From contig VUYV01000405.1 in assembly GCA_008711295.1 (NCBI GenBank), forward strand, positions 216,547 to 280,546: a stretch of 64,000 nt of DNA. The letters are read 5' to 3'. Below the pieces are notes generated by a model. It did no database searches. It was given only the letters and a program-made list of their open reading frames with translations, and was not told the DNA's origin. Source of the DNA: Anarhynchus alexandrinus. Lineage: Eukaryota > Chordata > Aves > Charadriiformes > Charadriidae. Of this stretch, positions 60,801-64,000 are shown piece by piece. Both the position numbers and the translations under genes were made by a program. Position 1 is the stretch's first letter. Every line of letters begins with the position of its first letter.

Positions 60801-62428
60801 TACATAAGAAATGGGTTAGAAAGACATCTTCAGCTTTGAAGAAACCATGCTGAGTGTCTTTCAGTGAAAGCACTACATGAACTGCACTATAATGCACCTG
60901 CTTGACACATGTCTGGTTTCCAAAAACCCTGCTGGTTTTGCTCCATTCCTGCCACTCCATCTGCTACTACAGTGGCACAGTCCCTCAAGGTAGATACACT
61001 CTGGAACCATGCCAAAAGGCAGATTTGAGTTTCAGGAGCTGTTTGAAAATACAATAGAGGAGGAAGTATCCGGGTAGAGAAACTATTGACTCTCAAGACT
61101 AAAGAGATCCCCTTCTACACACACCACAGAACTTAGAAGTAATGATCTATGAATGCAGTTTCATACTTAGCTAGGTAACAAACAGCAGTGAGAAAAAAGG
61201 CATGATGGATGCATTTTTCATTTATAACACAAGTTTGTGATTTACTGATGAAATTGAGCTCCTGATGTCTTGTCTATGTCTTGTTTGCTTGTCATTCCCT
61301 CTTAAAAATATTACTTTTTGTAATTAATTTAAAAAATAAAAGCTTTAAGCAAAAAATAAATTCCTTTTTGAAACTCAGGCAACTTCAAATAAATTGAGAA
61401 AAGAAGTCGAGATCTTAAATTACAACATGTACATGAAAATAGGTGAATAAATAGAAGAAGGACCAAATTAGCATCTCCAAAGAACCAACAGCAATAAAAG
61501 GCACAATTACTACAGAAAGCATATGGAAGAGAAACACCATGAATTCTGCACTTGTGTGGAAGAGCTTTGATAAGCTCCTGACTAGGCACAGGATAACCCA
61601 AACAGAGGACACAAAATTACAGAACACCACATTTCATCTGTTCTGCTAGTCTGAGGACTGTTTAAAGTTGATAATTTACAATATATTTGTCAAAAAGAAT
61701 TAAGCTTTAATAGATGGCTTAATTAACTAACTCTTGGCTAAGAGCTAGCTATCAGACATCAATTTACATACAGGTCACGTAATGAACAGTAGAACTTTAA
61801 TTTATCAAAAATACTACCTGATGTTGTTCCAGCTGTTGGTTTAGCTGACCAAGGGTATCCCTTCTCTCTTTCTCAGCAGTCTCTTCAAAAAATGCGACAG
61901 AAGAACTGAGGAAAGTGTTTTAAAGTTTAAGATTGCAACATGTGTCACAGATTAAGTTAAATTAAATTGCTGACTCACAATGTAGTACTGAAAGTAGGCA
62001 CAGAGCAACTATAACAACTGCTCAGGACTTATGACTTCCATTGCTGGTTTCTAACTACAAATCACCTAATGCCCAATCCCAACATCATCTTTTATATGGG
62101 AAAAAAAAAGTAAATGGAAGCATGCTGTCATGACATGAGTTGAAAGGAAAAAGAATGTATCACCTGATGTCTCCTGCTTGATCTTGACTCACTTCCAACT
62201 CTGACAGTGAATATTCCTTCAATCCTTGCAATCTCTGATGCAGCAAAGTCAATTCTTCTCTGTAGTTTTCTTCAGCAACTCTTAACTTCTTTTCAAAATA
62301 AAGTCTCAATTGTTCCAACTCAGTTTCATGCTCACTTTTTCTTTGCTGACACTGCTGTTCAAATTCTTGTTTTAAATGCTCTATTTCTTCCACCTGTGAT
62401 GCACGAGCCAGGAGTTGCTCTTTTAGCT
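683..62428 (-). CDS. PCNT: Pericentrin (PCNT), internal part of gene, 32 exons
   Basis: Pericentrin is a giant coiled-coil scaffold of the centrosome. It organises pericentriolar material, recruits gamma-tubulin complexes and CDK5RAP2, and is cut by separase at mitotic exit. Thirty-two minus-strand exons, each listed separately, give about 2,490 codons. All have GT donors and AG acceptors, and the phases agree at every junction except for one extra base in exon 23. Recognition rests on near-identity to remembered vertebrate pericentrin segments, for example [13 protein letters not shown] in exon 1 and [16 protein letters not shown] in exon 30. The product is nearly all Leu/Glu/Lys/Gln-rich heptad coiled coil. 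The human protein is about 3,336 residues. The N-terminal exons (beyond 64000) and the C-terminal exons with the PACT domain (before 1) are outside the window. AKAP9 is the nearest alternative, but these segments fit PCNT better. Confidence 0.93.
1473..1686 (-). CDS. PCNT: PCNT exon 31 in window (214 bp)
   Basis: The exon reads [40 protein letters not shown], then [13 protein letters not shown]. This matches the vertebrate pericentrin order after exon 30. It ends with two bases (TG) at donor gtgaga. Acceptor atcctag. The plus-strand ORF over it is a shadow. Confidence 0.92.
1859..1892. repeat. 14-bp perfect inverted repeat, 6-nt loop
   Basis: Arms 1859-1872 (GAGAGCTAGTGTAT) and 1879-1892 are exact reverse complements, separated by attgag. 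It lies in a PCNT intron and could form a stable hairpin. It is too short for a typical pre-miRNA, and no function is assigned. Confidence 0.8.
2372..2567 (-). CDS. PCNT: PCNT exon 30 in window (196 bp)
   Basis: The exon reads [20 protein letters not shown] then [16 protein letters not shown], a run essentially identical to mammalian pericentrin as I remember it, and ends HCLRRK plus one base. Acceptor gttttcag, donor gtagta. It is a second anchor for the gene identification. Confidence 0.94.
2871..2987 (-). CDS. PCNT: PCNT exon 29 in window (117 bp)
   Basis: Thirty-nine codons, [20 protein letters not shown] then [19 protein letters not shown], at donor gtatat. Phase is consistent with both neighbours. 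The second half joins naturally to EEQRQ of exon 30. The first half is less typical of the protein. Another frame is open over part of it but hits a stop near the 5' end. Confidence 0.72.
3199..3372 (-). CDS. PCNT: PCNT exon 28 in window (174 bp)
   Basis: Fifty-eight codons, [20 protein letters not shown] then [20 protein letters not shown], ending MEYIMKQQ at donor gtaaga. Phase 0 at both ends. There is no in-frame ATG until near its end, so ORF calling would miss it. Confidence 0.85.
3639..3836 (-). CDS. PCNT: PCNT exon 27 in window (198 bp)
   Basis: Sixty-six codons, [20 protein letters not shown] then [20 protein letters not shown], ending KGDK at donor gtatga. Phase 0 at both ends, mixed helix rather than strict coil. 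Confidence 0.9.
4011..4034. repeat. (CA)n microsatellite
   Basis: A tract of CA dinucleotides with two CG interruptions near its left end. Confidence 0.9.
4959..8300 (-). mobile_element. Long CR1 LINE with ORF1 and ORF2 remnants
   Basis: The 3' end is at about 4960 (CR1-type tail, reversed), in the sense orientation of PCNT. Reading 5' to 3': around 8020-7560 is an ORF1 remnant with [16 protein letters not shown] and [14 protein letters not shown], the SGNH-esterase-like domain known from CR1 ORF1. Around 7440-7190 the start of the endonuclease ([34 protein letters not shown]) is recognisable. Most of the endonuclease is then missing at about 7165-7190. Next come the linker ([20 protein letters not shown]) and a degraded reverse transcriptase, ending in [20 protein letters not shown]. 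Stops and indels throughout mean it is dead. The 5' limit is uncertain (8300-8650). Confidence 0.85.
6677..6704. repeat. (TG)n tract inside the CR1
   Basis: A GT/GTGC dinucleotide tract interrupts the ORF2 linker region of the long CR1, so it expanded after insertion. Confidence 0.8.
9090..9244 (-). CDS. PCNT: PCNT exon 26 in window (155 bp)
   Basis: The exon begins with two bases of a split Asn codon, then [20 protein letters not shown] and [20 protein letters not shown], ending SPQLK at donor gtaata. Acceptor tcttcag. Confidence 0.88.
9245..10698 (-). other. PCNT introns around exon 25
   Basis: Two introns (9245-9681 and 9785-10698) flank exon 25. AT-rich unique sequence; no repeat or RNA gene recognised. 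Confidence 0.55.
9682..9784 (-). CDS. PCNT: PCNT exon 25 in window (103 bp)
   Basis: The exon reads [20 protein letters not shown] then [14 protein letters not shown] plus one base, a non-coiled acidic/Ser linker that continues exon 24. Acceptor caagcag, donor gtaagt. Too short and low in heptads to be obvious, but its length together with exon 26 (258 bp) restores phase exactly. Confidence 0.82.
10699..11220 (-). CDS. PCNT: PCNT exon 24, linker with separase-type site (522 bp)
   Basis: Exactly 174 codons, phase 0 to phase 0, from [19 protein letters not shown] to QDLEKKIL. Unlike its neighbours it is low in heptads and rich in Ser, Asp, Pro and Gly: [33 protein letters not shown]. It contains [10 protein letters not shown], which fits the S-x-E-x-x-R separase consensus. 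Human pericentrin is known to be cut by separase in a comparable linker to release engaged centrioles. Confidence 0.92.
10945..10962 (-). other. PCNT: Separase-type cleavage motif in PCNT (SPEIVR)
   Basis: The six codons encode S-P-E-I-V-R: Glu at P4, Arg at P1 and Ser at P6, matching the separase ExxR consensus. Human pericentrin (kendrin) is cut by separase at Arg2231, and the spacing expected there is the same. That the bird site is used is inference from this match. Confidence 0.7.
11560..12530 (-). other. Pyrimidine-rich block, possible retrocopy
   Basis: The left edge is a T-rich tract that on the minus strand reads as an A-rich tail just after CAATAAAA. The body is C/T-rich and clearly different in composition from flanking intron. 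This is what a minus-strand retroposed transcript tail would look like, but I recognise no protein and cannot name a repeat family. It abuts the truncated 5' end of the next CR1. Confidence 0.35.
12531..12751 (+). mobile_element. CR1 LINE, 5' segment (left of LTR)
   Basis: A degraded ORF2 linker just before the reverse transcriptase. Frames corresponding to the CR1 'NKKFYKYI', 'EVLNAFFASVF-like' and 'EDRDGEQNEPP' stretches are recognisable with shifts. It ends at the LTR target-site duplication TCCAT. Plus strand, antisense to PCNT; continues at 13501. Confidence 0.75.
12752..13500 (+). mobile_element. Solo LTR inserted in CR1 (749 bp)
   Basis: Starts TGTGACAAGC and ends ACTTATAACA (TGT...ACA ends). 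Flanked by a perfect 5-bp duplication TCCAT (12747-12751 and 13501-13505). The same CR1 reading resumes directly on the other side, which proves insertion into the CR1. Plus orientation is supported by TATAAAA at 13084-13090, a second TATA-like site at about 13339, and AATAAA at 13117-13122 and 13436-13441. No internal retroviral genes, hence a solo LTR. The 5-bp duplication suggests an ERVL-like family, but that is inference. Confidence 0.88.
13501..15075 (+). mobile_element. CR1 LINE, 3' segment (right of LTR)
   Basis: Continues the interrupted element. Reverse-transcriptase blocks [49 protein letters not shown] (catalytic Asp block) and [11 protein letters not shown] (FADD box) appear in changing frames with several stops. 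The C-terminal [20 protein letters not shown] follows, then the CR1 3' tail with ATTCTATG-type repeats at about 15058-15075. Inactive; antisense to PCNT. Confidence 0.9.
15683..15839 (-). CDS. PCNT: PCNT exon 23, one-base frameshift in A8 run
   Basis: After acceptor aatgcag the exon reads [20 protein letters not shown] and on to SELASAKK, then runs into a T8 run (15734-15741; A8 in the coding strand) and a stop. Beyond the run the next frame reads [17 protein letters not shown] to donor gtatgc. Both flanking exons are phase 0, so the exon should be 156 bp; it is 157. One extra A explains this. Homopolymer assembly error is more likely than a true null allele, because the rest of the gene is intact. 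Confidence 0.8.
15840..18242 (-). other. PCNT intron 22/23 (2.4 kb)
   Basis: AT-rich; the only recognised element is the LTR-like repeat at about 17407-17943. Confidence 0.55.
17407..17943 (-). mobile_element. Avian ERV LTR remnant
   Basis: On the minus strand it starts TGTATTGGGTGTACATGGCA and ends GTCAACCCACCA. These terminal sequences are familiar from a common bird LTR family, recalled rather than searched. The centre is shorter than usual and mutated. I found no convincing target-site duplication. It lies in the sense orientation within the PCNT intron, about 0.3 kb from the 3' edge of exon 22. Confidence 0.65.
18243..19361 (-). CDS. PCNT: PCNT exon 22, large exon (1119 bp)
   Basis: Exactly 373 codons with no stop, from [20 protein letters not shown] to VLASPTDKL at donor gtatgt. 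It is continuous coiled coil apart from Pro-containing breaks near LGKPVENL and YKPKEQHDH and at the end. It is by far the largest exon in the window and the strongest single coding signal. Confidence 0.96.
19629..19799 (-). CDS. PCNT: PCNT exon 21 in window (171 bp)
   Basis: Fifty-seven codons, [20 protein letters not shown] then [20 protein letters not shown], ending TLENK at donor gtaaga. Phase 0 at both ends. A short Ser-rich linker ([12 protein letters not shown]) interrupts the coil. Confidence 0.89.
19800..20376 (-). other. PCNT intron 20/21
   Basis: 577 bp of AT-rich sequence; nothing recognised. Confidence 0.55.
20377..20529 (-). CDS. PCNT: PCNT exon 20 in window (153 bp)
   Basis: Fifty-one codons, [20 protein letters not shown] then [20 protein letters not shown], ending NAHLK at donor gtaggt. 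Phase 0 at both ends. Confidence 0.89.
20530..21909 (-). other. PCNT intron 19/20
   Basis: 1.4 kb of AT-rich unique sequence; no repeat, exon or RNA gene recognised. Confidence 0.55.
21910..22080 (-). CDS. PCNT: PCNT exon 19 in window (171 bp)
   Basis: Fifty-seven codons starting [20 protein letters not shown] and ending [11 protein letters not shown], phase 0 at both ends. Its acceptor is attttgcag with a weak pyrimidine tract. Only 47 bp upstream begins a full solo LTR in the same orientation. A branch-point-like CTAAC remains within that 47 bp. Confidence 0.9.
22198..22203 (-). terminator. LTR polyadenylation signal, sense to PCNT
   Basis: AATAAA on the minus strand in the R-like region of the solo LTR. 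If used, it would end PCNT transcripts in the intron before exon 19. Confidence 0.5.
22272..22278 (-). promoter_or_regulatory. LTR TATA box, sense to PCNT
   Basis: TATAAAA on the minus strand inside the solo LTR. Transcription from here would run into PCNT exon 19. Activity is not shown by the sequence. Confidence 0.5.
24982..25485 (-). mobile_element. Old CR1 3' fragment
   Basis: The left end has the reversed CR1 tail (AATCACAGAATAGC, then the GGTCCAACC-type block). Sequence to about 25485 resembles the CR1 3' region with many substitutions and no long frame. More diverged than the other CR1s here, so an older subfamily is likely. Confidence 0.65.
26256..26483 (-). CDS. PCNT: PCNT exon 18 in window (228 bp)
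   Basis: Seventy-six codons starting [20 protein letters not shown], continuing [20 protein letters not shown] and ending [11 protein letters not shown]. Coiled coil, phase 0 at both ends. Acceptor ctgtatag, donor gtaatt. Confidence 0.91.
26484..29148 (-). other. PCNT intron 17/18
   Basis: 2.7 kb of AT-rich sequence with a TGG triplet run at 26784-26802; no mobile element or exon recognised. Confidence 0.55.
26784..26802. repeat. (TGG)n run followed by G tract
   Basis: Six or so TGG units run into GGGGG. On the plus strand it is G-rich and could form non-B structure. Confidence 0.8.
29149..29169 (-). CDS. PCNT: PCNT exon 17, 21-bp microexon
   Basis: Seven codons read NYELILQ, exactly one coiled-coil heptad, between an acceptor ending acattatacag and donor gtatgg. 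A long T-rich tract lies about 25 bases further upstream of the acceptor. The exon is phase 0 to phase 0, so exons 16 and 18 are in frame with or without it. It was found by eye from splice sites and phase and is too short for ORF calling; transcripts would settle it. Confidence 0.6.
29573..29595. repeat. A23 homopolymer then C7
   Basis: Uninterrupted A run followed directly by seven C. No retroposed body is evident on its left, so a simple repeat is the safest call. Confidence 0.85.
29710..29829 (-). CDS. PCNT: PCNT exon 16 in window (120 bp)
   Basis: Forty codons: [20 protein letters not shown] then [20 protein letters not shown]. Acceptor tttacag, donor gtgagt, phase 0 at both ends. Confidence 0.88.
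30275..30504 (-). CDS. PCNT: PCNT exon 15 in window (230 bp)
   Basis: The exon reads [20 protein letters not shown] through [19 protein letters not shown] to NQRQFMD, a leucine-heptad coiled coil. It ends in phase 0 at donor gtaagc. Acceptor ttattcag. Confidence 0.9.
31815..31935 (-). mobile_element. Possible ancient CR1 tail
   Basis: A TCTATGATTCC followed by a block like the reversed CR1 3' end (CTGGTCATCCAGCCC), strongly diverged. Weak support. Confidence 0.3.
32170..32313 (+). mobile_element. Possible ancient CR1 tail
   Basis: The block GACTAAATGAGCTCTCAAGG followed by CTGTGATTCCATGATT resembles the CR1 3' terminal consensus on the plus strand with many changes. Confidence 0.45.
34862..34899. 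repeat. AT-only palindrome
   Basis: Arms CTTTAAATTAA (34862-34872) and its exact complement (34889-34899) surround a 16-bp ATTAATT-rich centre. Confidence 0.8.
35330..35530 (+). mobile_element. CR1 copy A, 5' segment
   Basis: The C-terminal RT end ([40 protein letters not shown]) stops at the CR1 position just after 'SNLI stop'. The expected tail resumes at about 37656, past copies B and C. Confidence 0.85.
35531..35965 (+). mobile_element. CR1 copy B nested in copy A
   Basis: A 5'-truncated CR1 beginning [24 protein letters not shown], through [16 protein letters not shown], to a tail ending TATTCTATTCTA. CTAGTTG occurs before it (35524-35530) and after it (35956-35962, 35966-35972), consistent with a target-site duplication in copy A. 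Confidence 0.8.
35978..37648 (+). mobile_element. CR1 copy C nested in copy A, with assembly gap
   Basis: A 5'-truncated and internally deleted CR1. It starts near the endonuclease/RT linker ([20 protein letters not shown]), then [46 protein letters not shown] and [15 protein letters not shown], then the N gap, then the RT end [27 protein letters not shown] flanks it at 35971-35977 and 37649-37655. The frame is largely open before the gap, so it is younger than the other copies. Confidence 0.85.
36963..37335. other. Assembly gap (373 N)
   Basis: An N run inside CR1 copy C. The CR1 reading on its two sides implies more missing sequence than 373 bases (about 0.7 kb by comparison with the 53 kb copy), so the gap length is probably an estimate. 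Confidence 0.95.
37656..37745 (+). mobile_element. CR1 copy A, 3' tail
   Basis: The GGACTAGATGACCTTTAAAG block and CTCTATGATTCTACG end form the terminal CR1 segment. It lies directly after copy C's own complete tail and is therefore the orphan tail of copy A. Confidence 0.8.
39515..39658 (-). CDS. PCNT: PCNT exon 14 in window (144 bp)
   Basis: The exon reads [20 protein letters not shown] followed by [20 protein letters not shown], coiled coil. Both junctions split Gly codons (phase 1 in and out). The next intron is the largest in the window, about 9 kb. Confidence 0.89.
39659..40736 (-). other. PCNT intron 13/14
   Basis: 1.1 kb, AT-rich; nothing recognised. Confidence 0.55.
40737..40899 (-). 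CDS. PCNT: PCNT exon 13 in window (163 bp)
   Basis: The exon reads [20 protein letters not shown] and then [20 protein letters not shown], coiled coil. It ends with the first base of a Gly codon at donor gtaaga. Acceptor cttttag. Confidence 0.89.
40900..42371 (-). other. PCNT intron 12/13
   Basis: 1.5 kb, AT-rich; nothing recognised beyond a short T run near 41600. Confidence 0.55.
42372..42583 (-). CDS. PCNT: PCNT exon 12 in window (212 bp)
   Basis: The exon opens [20 protein letters not shown], an acidic linker rich in Ser, Thr and Pro. It then passes to a helical segment, [16 protein letters not shown]. Split Val codon at the 5' junction, phase 0 at the donor (gtaaaa). The SPMTD stretch contains an S-P pair that could be a phosphosite; this is inference only. 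Confidence 0.9.
42584..43060 (-). other. PCNT intron 11/12
   Basis: 477 bp; nothing recognised. Confidence 0.55.
43061..43275 (-). CDS. PCNT: PCNT exon 11 in window (215 bp)
   Basis: The exon starts [20 protein letters not shown] and continues [20 protein letters not shown]. It then leaves the heptad pattern with [19 protein letters not shown]. This is the start of a non-coiled linker carried on into exon 12. Acceptor gttctag, donor gtgagt. Confidence 0.9.
43276..44200 (-). other. PCNT intron 10/11
   Basis: 925 bp; contains a two-copy 102-bp tandem duplication, otherwise AT-rich. Confidence 0.6.
43494..43697. repeat. 102-bp tandem duplication, two copies
   Basis: Unit 43494-43595 (TCATACCGCAGTCACAAGCA...) repeats as 43596-43697 with a handful of substitutions and no length change. 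Both units end ...CATCAAAATAACTAG. Confidence 0.9.
44201..44352 (-). CDS. PCNT: PCNT exon 10 in window (152 bp)
   Basis: The exon starts [20 protein letters not shown] and continues through [17 protein letters not shown] and YDLEQSKDE, ending on two bases of an Arg codon at donor gtttgt. Acceptor tccacag. Confidence 0.9.
44353..45774 (-). other. PCNT intron 9/10
   Basis: 1.4 kb; alternating AT tract at about 44870-44902, otherwise nothing recognised. Confidence 0.55.
45775..45921 (-). CDS. PCNT: PCNT exon 9 in window (147 bp)
   Basis: Forty-nine codons starting [20 protein letters not shown] and ending [13 protein letters not shown] before donor gtgtgt. It is phase 0 at both ends and coiled coil throughout. 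Confidence 0.88.
45922..48506 (-). other. PCNT intron 8/9
   Basis: 2.6 kb; an A/C-rich low-complexity tract at about 45960-46025, then ordinary sequence without recognisable elements. Confidence 0.55.
48507..48671 (-). CDS. PCNT: PCNT exon 8 in window (165 bp)
   Basis: Fifty-five codons opening [20 protein letters not shown], with [17 protein letters not shown] at the end. The Ala/Ser start is a short break in the coiled coil. Acceptor tctgcag, donor gtaggg, phase 0 to phase 0. A plus-strand ORF over the same bases is a shadow. Confidence 0.88.
48672..50356 (-). other. PCNT intron 7/8
   Basis: 1.7 kb, AT-rich; nothing recognised. Confidence 0.55.
50357..50590 (-). CDS. PCNT: PCNT exon 7 in window (234 bp)
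   Basis: Seventy-eight complete codons run from [20 protein letters not shown] to SQHEHEQK, a highly charged coiled coil. The acceptor is atacag and the donor gttaaa. It is phase 0 at both ends, so its removal would not shift the frame. Confidence 0.91.
50591..51721 (-). other. PCNT intron 6/7
   Basis: 1.1 kb; nothing recognised. Confidence 0.55.
51722..52298 (-). CDS. PCNT: PCNT exon 6 in window (577 bp)
   Basis: The exon encodes about 192 residues of coiled coil, from [12 protein letters not shown] to [12 protein letters not shown], ending in phase 0 at donor gtgagc. It contains an internal 30-residue repeat: [15 protein letters not shown] is followed by [15 protein letters not shown]. 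The stretch [12 protein letters not shown] resembles the same region of mammalian pericentrin. Confidence 0.94.
53122..53897 (+). mobile_element. Young 5'-truncated CR1 with assembly gap
   Basis: Starts within the RT at the VLFNIF position, then [20 protein letters not shown] (FADD box), [40 protein letters not shown] and [12 protein letters not shown] before the gap. After the gap it reads [20 protein letters not shown] and ends with two ATTCTATG-type units. The frame is open except near the 5' end. Antisense to PCNT. Confidence 0.92.
53594..53676. other. Assembly gap (83 N)
   Basis: An N run inside the young CR1. The missing RT C-terminal segment would normally be about 250-300 bp, so the run is shorter than expected. 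Confidence 0.95.
54206..54672 (-). CDS. PCNT: PCNT exon 5 in window (467 bp)
   Basis: The exon opens [20 protein letters not shown] after acceptor ttcacag. It continues as an uninterrupted heptad coiled coil ([20 protein letters not shown]) and ends LMEAQN plus two bases of Lys before donor gtaagt. The first 25 or so codons lie upstream of the first in-frame ATG, so a naive ORF call would miss them. Confidence 0.92.
54673..56598 (-). other. PCNT intron 4/5
   Basis: 1.9 kb; a G10-type run near 55439 and otherwise no recognisable element. Confidence 0.55.
56599..56837 (-). CDS. PCNT: PCNT exon 4 in window (239 bp)
   Basis: The acceptor has a strong pyrimidine tract (tctttttttttcttttcag type) and the donor is gtaatt. 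The exon encodes [18 protein letters not shown], then [16 protein letters not shown] and KHLKEEMEK, all coiled coil, and ends in phase 0. The intron upstream of it (56838-60582) carries the CR1 split by an LTR. Confidence 0.9.
57845..58201 (+). mobile_element. CR1 LINE, 5' segment (left of LTR)
   Basis: The open frame reads [71 protein letters not shown] (catalytic Asp block) and stops at RKLRKCGLV, where the LTR begins. Plus strand, antisense to PCNT; resumes at 59073. Confidence 0.9.
58202..59072 (+). mobile_element. Solo LTR inserted in CR1 (871 bp)
   Basis: Begins TGTAAGAGACGACTTG, ends GGGGTGTGACA, and is flanked by the perfect 5-bp duplication GCTAG (58197-58201 and 59073-59077). The CR1 reverse-transcriptase reading continues directly after it. 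Plus orientation: a GATAAAAG TATA-like site at 58556-58563 and AATAAA at 58964-58969, about 100 bp before the 3' end. A G12 run with one ambiguous base (N at 58464) lies inside. No internal genes. ERVL-like by duplication length, inferred only. Confidence 0.88.
59073..60155 (+). mobile_element. CR1 LINE, 3' segment (right of LTR)
   Basis: Continues the element split at 58201. It carries degraded SGVPRG, then [20 protein letters not shown] (FADD box), [38 protein letters not shown], the C-terminal [20 protein letters not shown] and a tail at about 60100-60155. A few stops (for example at 59436 and 59636) make it inactive. Confidence 0.92.
60583..60778 (-). CDS. PCNT: PCNT exon 3 in window (196 bp)
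   Basis: The acceptor is tttgcag and the donor gtaaga. The exon opens [20 protein letters not shown] and contains [14 protein letters not shown], a Lys/Met-rich coiled coil. It ends with one base (G) that completes a Glu codon in exon 4. Confidence 0.9.
60779..61817 (-). other. PCNT intron 2/3
   Basis: 1.0 kb, AT-rich; nothing recognised. Confidence 0.55.
61818..61905 (-). CDS. PCNT: PCNT exon 2 in window (88 bp)
   Basis: A short exon with acceptor tcctcag and donor gtagta. It reads [20 protein letters not shown] followed by LNQQLEQHQ and ends in phase 0. It is coiled coil that continues exon 1 in frame. Confidence 0.88.
62164..62428 (-). CDS. PCNT: PCNT exon 1 in window (265 bp)
   Basis: The acceptor (ttccag on the minus strand) is followed by AG completing a split Glu codon. 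The reading [18 protein letters not shown] and [13 protein letters not shown] is pure coiled coil and is the segment that identified the gene as pericentrin. The exon ends on AG before a gtgata donor; these two bases join the first T of the next exon to give Ser. The preceding exon is not in the window. Confidence 0.92.
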
Positions 62429-64000
62429 CTGGAATGGAGGCAAAAATCAACACAAGTACTCAGAAGTATGTATCTTTAGGCTAAGTCATTCTGGGAAGAG
62501 TAGCCATATTTTAGTTGTTGATATAGCAGCAAAATGTTATCTGACAAGCTACATAAGAAAATGAACTTCAGAGGACAGTAAAGCCATGTTCTCCATTTAC
62601 ACTGCATTCAGAGAAACCATCCTCATGACAAGAATCAAAACTACCAGCAGACTGTTAGCCCTCCTCATTTCCTTGTGCTTCAGGTCTGGGCTACTGACAT
62701 GCAAAGTCCTGCAATATTGCTTAATCTTCACACCTGTCTGTTGTAGCAACCAGAAGCAGTAATTTAGTCAAGAACATTTAACTTGCTCCAGGGAAAACTA
62801 CCCAACAAACAAAAACCATCTTTAGCACAAACTATGCAGGAAAACAAAAATCACAAGAAAAAAAATAATTCTGGATTACTTTAGTGATGGTTTGGCTATC
62901 CATCATTAGCTCAAGCATAGGCTAAATCCATTGAAATAAAAAGAAACATCCAAAAGAATAGAATGCAGTAGAAAACAGTGATCAAGGCTGGTTCAACAAG
63001 CTATCCCCCTTTCAGGGAATGAGAGCAGTGGCCAGCACTGCAGTGTATTCATGAACTCTTTGACAGCTTTCTTCCCCATGTTCTGTATTAAAGAAGCCGT
63101 AATGTATTAGGAAGTGGAAAGGTAGGAAAAAAAGGACAAAAAAAATCATGAGAGGGAATTAAAAAAGTTTCCCAGATAGCTCAACTTCCCAGATGACTTA
63201 AGTTAGCTGAATCTCCACAGAATCAGTTGAAGATGGAGCTGCCTTTTAAGAAGAAAGAACTTGGAGAAAAGCATCTGCTTACGATACGCAAGAAGAGAAA
63301 CTTCAGAAACATTTATGAAAACAGAGGATGCCACCCAGGAAACAACACAGCTGATTGTCACAGCGTGATTTTGTGTAGCAAACCAGAAAATGCACGCTTG
63401 GCATGAAAAATTCTCACAATGAGTCTGCAAACAGAAAGAATAAGAGAAGTAAGTACATGGCTCAAGCCTGCTTCCAAAGGGAGCAGCTGCCACGCACAGG
63501 GACCAGAGGAATCAAGTGACAAGCAGGGACTACTAACACCACCAATGGGATAGGCAAGGGAAGTCCAGCCTGGCAAGGATAGGTTCTGCCTAATCAGCAA
63601 AGTCTGCCAGCACAAAATTAACTCAGAAAAGTGTTTAACAGTTTTAAACTGGCATGTCACTCCTACATCAGAGCAGTGATCCCATTGTCCCGTTGCTATG
63701 TTTTGAATCCACCACCATGAGTCCACAAATCAATCCAAATGCATTGTCAAATGATCACTCAAGTGAAGAGAAGCAGAGTAAAACAAAACATCTTTAAGAT
63801 CTCACACACCAAAAGAGATACCCTCACCTGGACCATGGGCTTGTATTCTGGTCTCACCATCTCAAGCAAGACGAAGAAGAAACAGAAAGGGTCCAACAAA
63901 CGGGAATGTGAGTGATAAGAAACATGGAAAGACGTTTGAAAGGTTAATAAAGATTAGGGCTACAGAGAGGAAATAAAAGAATTCCAGCAAAGTGCTACCT
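62429..64000 (-). other. PCNT intron upstream of exon 1 in window
   Basis: 1.6 kb, 3' part of the intron that leads to the off-window upstream exon. AT-rich; no convincing exon or repeat. A donor-like gtgagggt at about 63830 lacks a usable acceptor or pericentrin-like reading. Confidence 0.55.

Noticed and set aside
683..62428. Gene is AKAP9 rather than PCNT
   Set aside because: Both are giant centrosomal coiled-coil proteins, but exon 1, exon 6 and exons 30-32 match remembered pericentrin sequence and order; nothing specific to AKAP9 was seen.
63830..63880. Possible upstream PCNT exon with donor-like gtgagggt
   Set aside because: No acceptable acceptor in range, and the reading does not resemble the expected pericentrin sequence before exon 1.
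1..64000. tRNA, rRNA, snoRNA or CRISPR arrays
   Set aside because: None recognised by eye; direct repeats present are explained by CR1, LTR duplications, the 102-bp tandem unit and microsatellites.

Overview
The window is vertebrate, almost certainly avian, nuclear DNA. It is AT-rich, intron-dominated and littered with CR1 LINEs (the dominant bird retrotransposon) and endogenous-retrovirus LTRs. Two assembly gaps (N runs) lie inside CR1 copies. There is no operon, CRISPR array, plasmid or phage content.

One host gene fills the window on the minus strand: pericentrin (PCNT), the coiled-coil scaffold of the pericentriolar material. I could place 32 consecutive coding exons between 62428 (5' side) and 683 (3' side), about 7.46 kb of coding sequence or roughly 2,490 codons. 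All have GT-AG borders, and the reading phase closes across every junction with one exception. The start codon and first exons lie beyond 64000. The 3' exons, including the C-terminal PACT centrosome-targeting domain, lie before position 1. The identification rests on strong resemblance to remembered vertebrate pericentrin segments at both ends of the window. The encoded protein is almost entirely heptad-type coiled coil. Linkers interrupt it in exons 11-12 (about 42.4-43.3 kb) and exons 24-25 (about 9.7-11.2 kb). The latter carries a sequence that fits the separase cleavage consensus.

Layout from high to low coordinates, i.e. along the transcript. 62.4-60.6 kb: exons 1-3. 60.2-57.8 kb: a CR1 split by a solo LTR. 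56.8-50.4 kb: exons 4-7, with a gap-containing CR1 at 53.1-53.9 kb. 48.7-39.5 kb: exons 8-14. 39.5-30.5 kb: the largest intron (9 kb), with a CR1 nested within CR1 at 35.3-37.7 kb. 30.5-26.3 kb: exons 15-18, including a 21-bp microexon. 26.3-22.1 kb: an intron with an old CR1 and a solo LTR ending 47 bp before the exon 19 acceptor. 22.1-18.2 kb: exons 19-22 (exon 22 is 1,119 bp). 18-15.7 kb: an LTR and exon 23, which has a one-base frameshift in an A8 run. 15.1-12.5 kb: a second CR1 split by a solo LTR. 11.2-9.1 kb: exons 24-26. 8.3-5.0 kb: a long CR1 retaining ORF1 (esterase-like) and ORF2 remnants. 3.8-0.7 kb: exons 27-32.

I do not see an undescribed biological system. The most useful observations are: the LTR against the exon 19 splice site, with sense-strand TATA and poly(A) signals; the probable indel in exon 23; the separase-type site; the microexon; and the well-resolved nested insertions with target-site duplications.
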